A stretch of 32,654 bases of DNA from Cyclobacteriaceae bacterium. GTDB taxonomy: Bacteria; Bacteroidota; Bacteroidia; Cytophagales; Cyclobacteriaceae. The position numbers were made by a program, and so were the translations under genes. Positions 14,963-23,207 of the stretch are shown one piece after another. The DNA lies in contig CANGYY010000026.1 in the NCBI GenBank assembly GCA_947458585.1, positions 1-32,654 on the forward strand, written 5' to 3'. The notes under the pieces are model-generated. The model saw only the letters and a list, made by a program, of their open reading frames with translations. It was not told the origin of the DNA and did no database searches. Every line of letters starts with the position of its first letter. Position 1 is the first letter of the stretch.

Positions 14963-16021
14963 TCAGATTGTTAGCATCCACTGGTGCGGATCTTGGATCT
15001 CTCCATACTTAATGCTGTCCAATGCCAGGAGAACCCGTTTTGAAAAAGCATCCGGCTTTGGTTCTGGAAGGAGGTAATCTTTCCCGTTCACATTGATTTT
15101 ATTGATAAAAGCAATAGTTGCGGCGGTGCCTACTCCAAAAACTTCTTCTAGACTTCCATTTTGCAAGGCTTCCTCGAGTTCTGATACTGCAAGAAATCGC
15201 TCTTCTACAGCTTGTCCCCAATCTTTTGCAAGTTGGAGTACTGAGTTTCTGGTGATGCCCTTGAGGATGGTACCTCCATGAGTAGGTGCGGTGATGAGAC
15301 TGCCTTTGATCTTGAACATCACGTTCATGGTCCCACTCTCTTCTATTTGGCTATGGGTTTTGCCATCCGTCCAAAGTAACTGGTCATATCCTTCCTTCTG
15401 AGCCAAAAGGGCAGGATATAGGGATGCAGCATAGTTTCCAGCAGCCTTCGCTTCTCCTGTACCGCCTTCACAAGCACGGGTATAGGTGGTTTCTACTTTG
15501 ACGGAAACTGGCTTTGAATAATAAGCACCCACGGGGCTGGTGAAAATCATGAATCGGTAGGTCTCAGATGGTTTGACACCTAGGTAATTGTCCATGGCAA
15601 ACATAAACGGGCGAATGTAAAGGCTTGATCCTTTTTCTTGGGGTACCCAATCTCGATCAAGGCTGAGGAGCTGCTTGAGCGCTTCTAGGAAAATGGATTC
15701 CGGCAATTGTGGCATGCACATTCGTGCGGCGGATTCATTCAATCGTTTGGCATTTGCTTCTGCTCGAAATACCAATACTTCTCCTTTTTCATTTTTATAG
15801 GCCTTCATGCCCTCGAAAATGGCTTGCCCATAATGCAGGGATGCATTTCCTGGGTAAATTTCCATAGGGCCGTAGGGAACGATTCGAAAATCACCCCAGG
15901 CCCCATTTTGGTAATCGGCCACAAACATGTGGTCTGAAATCGACCTTCCGAAAACCAGTGAGGAAAAGTCTGTTTCTGAAAGTTTGGACTGGCTGGTTTT
16001 GGTTACTGGAATGGAAATCAT
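14963..16021 (-). CDS. ilvE: Branched-chain amino acid aminotransferase
   Basis: 352 aa fold-type IV PLP enzyme, the length of the longer BCAT2-like branch. The PLP-linked lysine is K192 in GTGEAKAAGNYAAS. Upstream hallmarks are HYGQAIFEGMKAY (63-75) and RLNESAARM (93-101), and downstream comes the EESGTMNVMF motif with the PLP-contacting Glu. It exchanges amino groups between leucine, isoleucine or valine and 2-oxoglutarate in the cytosol. It lies 49 bp after the cobalamin adenosyltransferase gene and is followed by the small exported protein gene, all in one direction. Confidence 0.95.
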   Translation of the reverse strand: MISIPVTKTSQSKLSETDFSSLVFGRSISDHMFVADYQNGAWGDFRIVPYGPMEIYPGNASLHYGQAIFEGMKAYKNEKGEVLVFRAEANAKRLNESAARMCMPQLPESIFLEALKQLLSLDRDWVPQEKGSSLYIRPFMFAMDNYLGVKPSETYRFMIFTSPVGAYYSKPVSVKVETTYTRACEGGTGEAKAAGNYAASLYPALLAQKEGYDQLLWTDGKTHSQIEESGTMNVMFKIKGSLITAPTHGGTILKGITRNSVLQLAKDWGQAVEERFLAVSELEEALQNGSLEEVFGVGTAATIAFINKINVNGKDYLLPEPKPDAFSKRVLLALDSIKYGEIQDPHQWMLTI

Positions 16022-16070
16022 GAGAGTGGGTGCGTTTAATTGCGAAGCGTATTTTTTATTGGATACTAGT

Positions 16071-16619
16071 CTACCAACGTGGTTTCCAAGTTACTTCTTC
16101 TACATCAAGTTCTTGAGCCATTTTCCGACCCAGAACGAAAAGGAAATCAGAAAGTCGGTTGAGGTATTGGATGACCAGCTCAGAGACCTGCTCCTCGGAG
16201 GCAAGCTCCACGACGATTCGTTCAGCTCGTCGGCAGACGGTTCGTGCTAGATGGCAAAAAGATACAGCTGTATGCCCTCCTGGCAGAATGAATGCAGTGA
16301 GCATGGGGAGTTCAGCATCCATGGCATCCATTTCTTTTTCCAATAGTTCCACGTCTTCAGGGAAGAGATCGGGTTTTTTTACCTTGTCTTTACCAGGAAC
16401 TGTAGCTAAGTCCGCACCGATGGTGAACAGACGATCTTGTATGGTTTTGAGCAACTCCGCTCTTTTTTTATTTACCTCTTGATCCCGAAGCAATCCCAAA
16501 TAGGAATTCAACTCGTCCAAGGTACCGTAGGCATCAATGCGTAGATCTGACTTCGGTACCCGTACTCCGCCCAACAAGGAGGTGATTCCTTGATCCCCTG
16601 TTTTGGTATAGATTTTCAT
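16071..16619 (-). CDS. Cob(I)alamin adenosyltransferase, PduO type
   Basis: 182 aa, a full-length PduO/MMAB-type four-helix protein. The N-terminal MKIYTKTGDQGITSLLGG is the ATP-binding signature, and the C-terminal C-R-R-A-E-R-I-V helix carries the catalytic Arg/Glu pair. It transfers adenosyl from ATP to cob(I)alamin to make coenzyme B12, used for example by methylmalonyl-CoA mutase. No other B12 gene is in this window. It is 49 bp upstream of ilvE on the same strand, so co-transcription is possible. Confidence 0.94.
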   Translation of the reverse strand: MKIYTKTGDQGITSLLGGVRVPKSDLRIDAYGTLDELNSYLGLLRDQEVNKKRAELLKTIQDRLFTIGADLATVPGKDKVKKPDLFPEDVELLEKEMDAMDAELPMLTAFILPGGHTAVSFCHLARTVCRRAERIVVELASEEQVSELVIQYLNRLSDFLFVLGRKMAQELDVEEVTWKPRW

Positions 16620-16668
16620 ATCAACGGTGAATCTGTATGCTATAAACGAAAACTGCCTTTTTTTAAGA

Positions 16669-17382
16669 TTAGACAGTCACTAAACCTCGGGTAGGATTTG
16701 GATTTACTTTATCCGATTCTACTAATCCATCTCGAAGACGAACGATGCGGTGTGCATAGTGTGCGATGTCGTCCTCGTGGGTAACCATGATGATTGTATT
16801 TCCCTTGGCATGCAGCTCATGAAACAATTCCATGATCCCGTAGGATGTTTTGGAATCTAGGTTCCCCGTAGGCTCATCCGCTAAGATGATGCTAGGGCTA
16901 TTGACCAAGGCTCTGGCAATGGCCACACGCTGACGCTGACCACCTGAAAGTTCGTTGGGACGGTGAGTGGTTCGATCTCCCAATCCTACGTTGTCTAAAG
17001 CCTTGAAGGCAATCTCCTCTCGCTCTGATTTGGAATAGCCTGCGTACACCAGGGGAAGGGCTACGTTATCCAAGCAAGTGGCTCTCGGCAAAAGATTGAA
17101 GGTTTGGAATACAAAGCCAATTTCTTTGTTTCGAATGTCCGCCAACTCGTTTTCACTCATGTCGCTGACATCCTTTCCTGCAAGAATGTAACTGCCAGAA
17201 GTAGGGGAATCCAAGCACCCGATGATGTTCATCAAGGTAGACTTTCCGGATCCAGAAGGACCCATGAAGGCGACGTATTCTCCTCTATTTACGTTAATGC
17301 TAACCGATTTCAATGCCTGAATAATTTCAGAACCCATTTTGTAGGTTTTATTGATTTCGTGCGTTTCAATGACTTTGCTCAT
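16669..17382 (-). CDS. ABC transporter ATP-binding protein, LolD/MacB type
   Basis: 237 aa from the ATG at 17382; a start ten codons earlier is possible but adds residues foreign to the family. All ATPase motifs are intact: Walker [10 protein letters not shown] (41-49), Q-loop [10 protein letters not shown] (91-100), signature LSGGQRQR (145-152), Walker B IILADEP (165-171) and H-loop VTHEDD. The [10 protein letters not shown] opening and the [13 protein letters not shown]-type Q-loop fit the MacB/LolD/FtsE-like group, which drives lipoprotein release or macrolide/peptide export. No cognate permease lies next to it, so it pairs with a permease encoded elsewhere. Cytosolic, membrane-associated. 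Confidence 0.93.
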   Translation of the reverse strand: MSKVIETHEINKTYKMGSEIIQALKSVSINVNRGEYVAFMGPSGSGKSTLMNIIGCLDSPTSGSYILAGKDVSDMSENELADIRNKEIGFVFQTFNLLPRATCLDNVALPLVYAGYSKSEREEIAFKALDNVGLGDRTTHRPNELSGGQRQRVAIARALVNSPSIILADEPTGNLDSKTSYGIMELFHELHAKGNTIIMVTHEDDIAHYAHRIVRLRDGLVESDKVNPNPTRGLVTV

Positions 17383-17454
17383 GGTGTAAAAGTTTACTTG
17401 TTGGTTTAGCAATACGGAAAGGTACTCATTTACGATAAAAATACATGAAATCTC

Positions 17455-20202
17455 TCAATAGATCTCCCCCAAAACTGCTTCAATTTCTTCTTCACTCATC
17501 CAGGTCTTCATTTGTTCCCGTGCTTCAGAAGCGTAACGATCCAGCCCAAGATCTTGAGCTGCCTGCACTTTTTTAGACCAAATTAACGGGTCCTTAGTAA
17601 ATTCACTGGCAGATTGAAGGAGTTCGTAGGCTTGTAATTTATCCTTGGTTTGTAAGGCCGCGCTCCAAATCAAAGGGTTGAAGTAAGGATTGGCAGTAAG
17701 TTCTTCGGAAGATCCGATGAATCGAGCAAAGGCCCTTAGGGAATTTGGATTGGTCCAGTCTGGCTGGGCCAGAAAGGCTAAAAGCTCTTCCTCACGGTCT
17801 ATTTTTCCTTTTAAGAAATTCCCAAGCTCTTGAAGTTGCTCGGAAGTAAGTCCATGTGCCTTATGGCTCAGTAGCTTGAAGGCAACTTTCAATTTGAATT
17901 CAGCCGAAGGGATGTTTTTCCATTCGGTAAATAGCTTTTGGGAATGAGACTGATTGAAGGTTGCCAAGAATGCGAACTCTGTCGAAACAGGGCTATTTTC
18001 TTTCCTACTTCCCTCACTCTCACTTGATCCTATTTTTTCCCAATTTCGGATAGCTTCATGGATGGGGAGTTGGGCTTGAAATCCTTTTTCGGCGGAAAAT
18101 GCAAAATCTTTGGCAGCCTTTTCAAAATCAAGCTGCTGCGCTAGAATAAGCCCAGACAAGTTGAGGTAGTAGGCTGCATCTCCTGGATTTCGGAAGGCAA
18201 GGCCATTCAAATTCTTAACCGCCTCGTTGATTCTTCCTGCTCCCAAGCTCCTCAAAATCGCTGTTTCCTGCACCTGCATAGCATATTCCAGAAAGTCTTC
18301 CTTTTTGGCTAGCGAATCCAAAAAGGAGAGGTCGGAAGTTGGGTCTTCAAGGTTTTGAGTTGCCATCAAATTCCGGTAGCCTGCTTGAATTAGAAGGGGA
18401 GATCGTTCATTTTCCAGCATACTTTTCAAGTTTGCCAAGGTTTCAGTTTCTACCTCTAGTCCATTTTTCCGCGCTGCCGCCACCCAATTGATGCTTACGA
18501 TCAGGTCTTCTTGCTGGCTAGGTGGATCCACCTTATTGCCCAACTTCACTTGTAGGGCAAGCCAATTTGCTGCTGCTAGGGGATTATCCTTTGGCAAGGC
18601 CTCCAACAAGGCAACAGCTTCTTTTTCCTTCTTGAGCAAGGTGTAAAGCAAGGCTAAGTTTTGGGAGAGGTAGGAATTAGCGGGAAAGAATTTCAACCCG
18701 TTTTCTAAGTAAAATACTGCCTCCAAGGGCTTATTTTCCCGCTGCAATCGCTCCGATAGCAATAGGATATTGTCCACCTGGGGAGCCAGGTCAAAACTTT
18801 CTTCCAAGTGTTCTTTGGCCAAACTCGGTTGGTTCAGTTCAAATAGCAGTTGCGCAGTTAGATTTTTCGCCTTGGGATTGTATCGGTAGCGATCCCAACT
18901 ATTTTCAAAAAGGATGCTTGCCTCAAGTTTTTGATTCGTTTGGTAATAGTAATCTCCTACTATATTGTTGGTTAAGGAACTTGCTTGGAATGCAATGATG
19001 GCTTCTAAGTAGGTGGTAATTACCAAAAACGCAATAGTTCCACCGATTCGAAGGTGGTAATAGGGAAGCACAAAAGGTTTGTAAATAACTGAATGAACCG
19101 GCTTTCCTTGATTCATCAGCGGAAAAAAGTTGATCGCCACATAGATGAAAAAGAATAGGGAAAACCCAAGTTGAGCATATAGAATCAGGTGTTTCATCAA
19201 TTCCTCACCTGCCTGATTTTGTGATACGGTCAATTTCCAAATCGTCCACAAAGCACAAGTAAAACCTAGCAGGTAAAGGGTTTGCAGGATGGTGTTGGAA
19301 CTAGCTAAATTATCTCCTTGAGCTAACTTTTCTTGAGTAGAATACCATCCAATTACACCCAAAGGGAAAATGAGGTAGAAGATAGAGAAACCAGCAAAAG
19401 GTAAGCTGACCTCGCCTTTTAAATTGAGAAGTAAAAAGAAAAGAATTCCGATGTAAAGTAGGCCAATGCCTAAAAACTGTAGAGTCGTTTTGGTACCAAC
19501 ACCAGCACTTGCTTTGGAAATAAGGACCAAAAGTCCAGATAAAAGACCATGACCTTGCCAGAAAATCCATGCGATACTTAGTCCCAATCCAATAACTAAA
19601 CTTTGCTCAGCAAGGTAGAGACTTGGCTGGACGATTGGACTGAGAAGGATAAGTAGGGCAACGGTACCTCCTGTTGTGAGGGCAAGTGCTGTCCAACGGA
19701 TCCAAAAGGCTAATTGATTTCCCCAAATATGGAAATAAATGGTAGGGAGCAGGGTAGCGGTTAAAAGAAGTAAAAGTGGCAGATTTGAACTTGCGCCTCC
19801 AATATTTAACCCGTTTAAATTGGCCAAAGTTAGGATCAGAATCCAGCCAATTCCAGCACCTAAAAATGGGAATTTTTTAAACTGGCTCAGTGTAGCTAGG
19901 ACTGTTACGGAGAGGAGTAAAATAAAACCTCCAAAAATAAGACTTTCTGTAGTACCCATCGGGTAGGGGACTACTTGGTAATTTTGAAATACAAGAAAGT
20001 GGTCTACCTGAATGGGAATTTGAAAGGTGCCAATGTCTAGGGTAGATAAAGGAACTGACAAGCGATCCACAAAAGCTCCTACCAGGAGATTGGGACTGGA
20101 ATTGGTCGTTTCGTAAATTCCATAACCTGCTAGGATTGCTCCTACTCCAAGGAAAAGGGAGATGAGCAACTTTGCCAGAAAATTTGTTGTTGAATTGGGC
20201 AT
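17455..20202 (-). CDS. Large membrane protein with C-terminal TPR domain
   Basis: 915 aa from the ATG at 20202, one base after the gatC stop; the longer reading would overlap gatC by 53 bp. About residues 8-420 hold ten to twelve hydrophobic segments. From about 430 to the end the protein is soluble and helical, with TPR-like units such as NQKLEASILFENSW, NQPSLAKEHLEESFDLAPQ and NKPLEAVFYLENGLKFFPAN. The layout (polytopic domain then TPRs) resembles O-antigen-ligase-like or cell-envelope scaffold proteins, but I see no catalytic motif and do not assign a family. Translational coupling to gatC is likely. Confidence 0.85.
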   Translation of the reverse strand: MPNSTTNFLAKLLISLFLGVGAILAGYGIYETTNSSPNLLVGAFVDRLSVPLSTLDIGTFQIPIQVDHFLVFQNYQVVPYPMGTTESLIFGGFILLLSVTVLATLSQFKKFPFLGAGIGWILILTLANLNGLNIGGASSNLPLLLLLTATLLPTIYFHIWGNQLAFWIRWTALALTTGGTVALLILLSPIVQPSLYLAEQSLVIGLGLSIAWIFWQGHGLLSGLLVLISKASAGVGTKTTLQFLGIGLLYIGILFFLLLNLKGEVSLPFAGFSIFYLIFPLGVIGWYSTQEKLAQGDNLASSNTILQTLYLLGFTCALWTIWKLTVSQNQAGEELMKHLILYAQLGFSLFFFIYVAINFFPLMNQGKPVHSVIYKPFVLPYYHLRIGGTIAFLVITTYLEAIIAFQASSLTNNIVGDYYYQTNQKLEASILFENSWDRYRYNPKAKNLTAQLLFELNQPSLAKEHLEESFDLAPQVDNILLLSERLQRENKPLEAVFYLENGLKFFPANSYLSQNLALLYTLLKKEKEAVALLEALPKDNPLAAANWLALQVKLGNKVDPPSQQEDLIVSINWVAAARKNGLEVETETLANLKSMLENERSPLLIQAGYRNLMATQNLEDPTSDLSFLDSLAKKEDFLEYAMQVQETAILRSLGAGRINEAVKNLNGLAFRNPGDAAYYLNLSGLILAQQLDFEKAAKDFAFSAEKGFQAQLPIHEAIRNWEKIGSSESEGSRKENSPVSTEFAFLATFNQSHSQKLFTEWKNIPSAEFKLKVAFKLLSHKAHGLTSEQLQELGNFLKGKIDREEELLAFLAQPDWTNPNSLRAFARFIGSSEELTANPYFNPLIWSAALQTKDKLQAYELLQSASEFTKDPLIWSKKVQAAQDLGLDRYASEAREQMKTWMSEEEIEAVLGEIY

Positions 20203-20203
20203 A

Positions 20204-20491
20204 TTATTCCATGACTTTGGGTACTGTAAAGAACCCGTTATCTTTTTTCGGAGCATTTTTCATGGCTTGCTCCTGAGTAAATTGTTCGCCCACTTCATCG
20301 GCTCTGAAAACGTTAATTTCCGAGGACATATTGGTCAGGGGAATCACATTTTCGGTAGGAACTTCTTGAAGTTGATCTACCCAATCTAGAACCTGGGACA
20401 GGTCTTTACTCATTTTTTCCGCTCCCTGAGCATCAAGGTTAAGACGCGCCAAATGGGCGATTTTTTGCAAGGAGGCTTGATCAATTTTCAT
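20204..20491 (-). CDS. gatC: Asp-tRNA(Asn)/Glu-tRNA(Gln) amidotransferase subunit C
   Basis: 95 aa, the usual GatC size. The opening helix ASLQKIAHLARLNLD and the central LSQVLDWVDQLQEVPTENV match GatC, followed by the conserved acidic/Pro-rich loop and a C-terminal ENAPKKDNGFFTVPKVME-like tail (here MKNAPKKDNGFFTVPKVME). GatC wraps around GatA and GatB and stabilises the complex that converts mischarged Glu-tRNA(Gln) or Asp-tRNA(Asn). gatA and gatB are not in the window. Its start overlaps the plsC-like gene by 11 bp, and the next gene begins 1 bp after its stop. Confidence 0.95.
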   Translation of the reverse strand: MKIDQASLQKIAHLARLNLDAQGAEKMSKDLSQVLDWVDQLQEVPTENVIPLTNMSSEINVFRADEVGEQFTQEQAMKNAPKKDNGFFTVPKVME

Positions 20492-21269
20492 AAGTCTGGT
20501 AGGAAGGAGAGGAGCCAGCGCTGGAGACCTGTTGCGAACGAGTAATTGGATTATCCTGTAGCAATTGCTCCTGGATTACTTCAAAACAACGTTGCTTCAG
20601 TGAATCCTCCGAGTCAAATTCGGAAGGATTGAGCGCTTGATGCAACACCATTTTTGCAGGTTTTCGCTTTAAAATCAGTTCTTTTTGGTCAGCCAAAATT
20701 ACGTGATTGTAGGATAAGGTGACTGGAATGATGGGGATTTGTTTCTCTAGGGCTAATCGAAATGCTCCATTTTTAAAGGGAACCAGATTGGGTGGATCTT
20801 GAGTGTAGATTCCCCCTTCGGGAAATAAGACCATGCTGCTTCCTCGATCCAATGCCAAGCCAGCCCTCCGCATGGTTTCAGCTCGACTTTTCACGCGGTT
20901 GCGGTCCACGGCAATGTGTAGGTTCTTGAAATAATACCCAAAAAAGGGAACCTTACGTATGGATGCCTTGCCCACAAACACGGCATCTCCTGGGACAAAT
21001 CCCATCATGGCAACGTCCAGGTAACTGAAATGATTGGCCAAGAAAATGTAGGATTTCCCTTTTTCAAGTTTCCCTTCAAGTTCCACCTTTACGGGAAGGA
21101 AAATCATTGAAAAATAGGTTTTTGCCCAATACTGGTTAATTTTTCTACCAAATTTATTCCATTGAGGTACCCAGATGCAAAGCAGGAAGGCAGGGAAAAG
21201 CAGGGCAAATGTGAGTACAAAAGCCACTGCTGCATAATAGGTATAGATCCGGTCACTCCACTTAGTCAT
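20481..21269 (-). CDS. plsC: 1-acyl-sn-glycerol-3-phosphate acyltransferase (PlsC family)
   Basis: 262 aa, one N-terminal membrane segment (about 10-34) then the acyltransferase domain. The catalytic NH80-FSYL-D85 (H-x4-D) and the phosphate-binding FPE151-GG motif are both present, as is the third motif around IPIIPVTL. It acylates lysophosphatidic acid to phosphatidic acid in phospholipid synthesis; the acyl donor (acyl-ACP or acyl-CoA) cannot be told. A few residues follow the family fold (about 235-262), ending SSPSYQTYEN. Start overlaps the globin gene by 8 bp and stop overlaps gatC by 11 bp. Confidence 0.93.
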   Translation of the reverse strand: MTKWSDRIYTYYAAVAFVLTFALLFPAFLLCIWVPQWNKFGRKINQYWAKTYFSMIFLPVKVELEGKLEKGKSYIFLANHFSYLDVAMMGFVPGDAVFVGKASIRKVPFFGYYFKNLHIAVDRNRVKSRAETMRRAGLALDRGSSMVLFPEGGIYTQDPPNLVPFKNGAFRLALEKQIPIIPVTLSYNHVILADQKELILKRKPAKMVLHQALNPSEFDSEDSLKQRCFEVIQEQLLQDNPITRSQQVSSAGSSPSYQTYEN

Positions 21270-21636
21270 GGTTGATCATTGCATTTGCTACTTGGGTGAA
21301 ATACTGCATCAGTTCTTCTCGAACTTCTTGCTCTAAAGGGACTTTATCTAAAGCGTGCAACATGGCATTCATCCAGTGGGATCGCATTTTTGAATCTATT
21401 TTCCATTGCATGTGACGCATCCGCAGCCTTGGATGTCCGCGTTCTTCAGAATAGGTTGATGGACCGCCAAGTACTTGAACAAGAAACAAATAGATGCGTC
21501 TTTCGGCAGCATCTAAATCTTCAGGGTACAAACTTCTTAGTTCAGGATTCTTGGATACTTCTTGGTAGAAGTTTTTTGTAAGGTCCTGAAGCGAAGCTTC
21601 ACCAATTTGGGTGTACAGCATTCCTAAAGAATTCAT
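21262..21636 (-). CDS. Group II truncated haemoglobin
   Basis: 124 aa, the expected size for a truncated globin. Signature residues are visible: the LGGPSTYSEERGHPRLRMRH stretch (56-75) with proximal haem ligand His75, Trp88 at the group II G8 position, and Tyr24 as the probable B10 residue. Group II (TrHbO-like) proteins bind O2 and can react with peroxide, NO or sulfide. Soluble. It is the first of a tightly overlapping run (globin, plsC, gatC, membrane-TPR gene) and lies 25 bp after the NfeD-type protease gene, so an operon with it is likely. Confidence 0.9.
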   Translation of the reverse strand: MNSLGMLYTQIGEASLQDLTKNFYQEVSKNPELRSLYPEDLDAAERRIYLFLVQVLGGPSTYSEERGHPRLRMRHMQWKIDSKMRSHWMNAMLHALDKVPLEQEVREELMQYFTQVANAMINHD

Positions 21637-21661
21637 CTTTTAAAATTAACCATTTTTGACT

Positions 21662-23008
21662 TTAGCCTTCCCATTTTTTCACACGAAGCGAGGTTCCTTC
21701 TGTAGAAATCACCTCAATAGATTCCCCTTGTTCTAAAAATTCTCCTCTAGAGTAGGCATCGTAAATTTCCCCTTCGAGTTCTATTTTGCCACTAGGTCGA
21801 AGCCTAGAATGAACGGTTCCAATTTTTCCAACAAGATTTTCTGGATAAACACTCGCTGTGAAGCCTTGCGCACGATCTTGGGTGGTAGCGAGGGCTATAT
21901 GCTTGAAAGCCCCCCATTCATTTACTTTTGGGGTAAGCCAAAAAACCATTCCAACGGCGGCCAAAGCAGCTAAAATGACCGTCAGCAAGGCTTCAAATAG
22001 CTGAGAGGAGGATACCCACTCAAAATCAAATGCCTCGTTGGGGAGCATGCCAAGTACTAGCCCACCTAAGGTGAGCACAATTCCCGCTACTCCAAAAACC
22101 CCAAAACCTGGAATTACAAAAAATTCTACAGCGAGCAGAATAATCCCAATGACAAAAGCTAAAATCTCCCAATTTTCAGCCAATCCATTCAGGTAGTAAG
22201 GGATGAAATACAGAAGGGCTGCACTGATCGCCAGGGCGAGCGGAAAACCAATCCCTGGGGTTTGCAATTCAAAGTAAATGCCTCCAATGATGAGCAGAAT
22301 CAAAATTCCACTGACGGCTGGATTCAAGAAAAAAGAAATGATGGTATCTACAGTCTTCTCTTCGTAGGCAATCATTTGTGCGGACTGTAAATTTTGGGCT
22401 TCCAAAATAGCTTTTTGGGAAGCATATTCTCCCTCGCAAAATCCATTTTGTATGGCTTCAGAAACAGAAAATGTTATCACAGATTGATCATCAGAAAGCC
22501 CAGGCACCACCAATTTTTCATCTACCATTGCCTCTGCAATTTGCGGATTGCGACCGGTAGCTTCTGCTGTACTGCGCATCATGGATCGCATGTAGGATTG
22601 GTATTTGTCAGGTGCGGCAGCCCCATCTGTCCCATTCACTACCGTAGCAGCCCCGATACTCGCTCCAGGCGCCATGTAGATGCTGTCACAGGCAATGGAA
22701 ATCAGTGCCCCTGCTGAGGCAGCGTCCTTGTTGATAAATACATAGACCGGAATCTTGGATTCCAAAATACGGGTTCGAATCTCATCAGCATCCGTCACTG
22801 CACCGCCATAGGTATCCATTTCGATAAGGATGATATCCACTTTGAGTGCCTCTGCTTGTTCCATAGCTAACTTCACCCGACGATTCATTCCAGGATCAAT
22901 GTCTTGATCGATCGTGAAGGTGAAAACCTTTTTCTGTTTTTCTTGAGCTAGTAATAGGCTTGATGAAATCAAAAAAAGGATGAAGAAAAAGAGGGTAAAC
23001 CGGTGCAT
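21662..23008 (-). CDS. Membrane-bound NfeD-family serine protease (ClpP class)
   Basis: 448 aa. Signal peptide (residues 1-21, ending LLLAQ), then a ClpP-like protease domain (about 27-200), a block of four or five membrane helices (about 220-360), and a C-terminal OB-fold NfeD domain (about 380-448). The serine/lysine dyad fits the 1510-N type: Ser98 in DAASAGALIS and Lys135 in AAPDKYQS, close to Ser97/Lys138 of the archaeal prototype. These proteases cut hydrophobic membrane segments such as stomatin. The stomatin gene often found next door is not in this window. Divergent from the LysM gene, with a 199-bp intergenic region. Confidence 0.93.
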   Translation of the reverse strand: MHRFTLFFFILFLISSSLLLAQEKQKKVFTFTIDQDIDPGMNRRVKLAMEQAEALKVDIILIEMDTYGGAVTDADEIRTRILESKIPVYVFINKDAASAGALISIACDSIYMAPGASIGAATVVNGTDGAAAPDKYQSYMRSMMRSTAEATGRNPQIAEAMVDEKLVVPGLSDDQSVITFSVSEAIQNGFCEGEYASQKAILEAQNLQSAQMIAYEEKTVDTIISFFLNPAVSGILILLIIGGIYFELQTPGIGFPLALAISAALLYFIPYYLNGLAENWEILAFVIGIILLAVEFFVIPGFGVFGVAGIVLTLGGLVLGMLPNEAFDFEWVSSSQLFEALLTVILAALAAVGMVFWLTPKVNEWGAFKHIALATTQDRAQGFTASVYPENLVGKIGTVHSRLRPSGKIELEGEIYDAYSRGEFLEQGESIEVISTEGTSLRVKKWEG

Positions 23009-23127
23009 ATGCGCTTATTTTTCAGTCAATTGTCTTCCCTATTCTGCATGAACAACTTGCATCGATGAAAATGCCCAAATACACAGAAAAGTCAAATTCT
23101 AAATTAAGGAATTTTCCCGCTTTCAAC

Positions 23128-23157
23128 TTGAATAATGAGGGATGAAGGTTATTTTTG
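23128..23157 (+). promoter_or_regulatory. -33/-7 promoter of the LysM gene
   Basis: TTG (23128-23130), 19-bp spacer, then TATTTTTG (23150-23157), an exact match to the Bacteroidota TTG-N19-TAnnTTTG form. It lies inside the extended reading frame that would start at 23142, which argues for the ATG at 23208 as the true start, leaving a leader of about 45 nt. Confidence 0.72.
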
Positions 23158-23207
23158 TTTACTTGCTTACCAACTATTTCGTGTCACATTCAATTTTCCT
23201 TCCCCCT

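Noticed and set aside
23142-23207. Extended start of the LysM protein at 23142
   Set aside because: A good -33/-7 promoter (23128-23157) overlaps it, and the ATG at 23208 gives a standard signal peptide.
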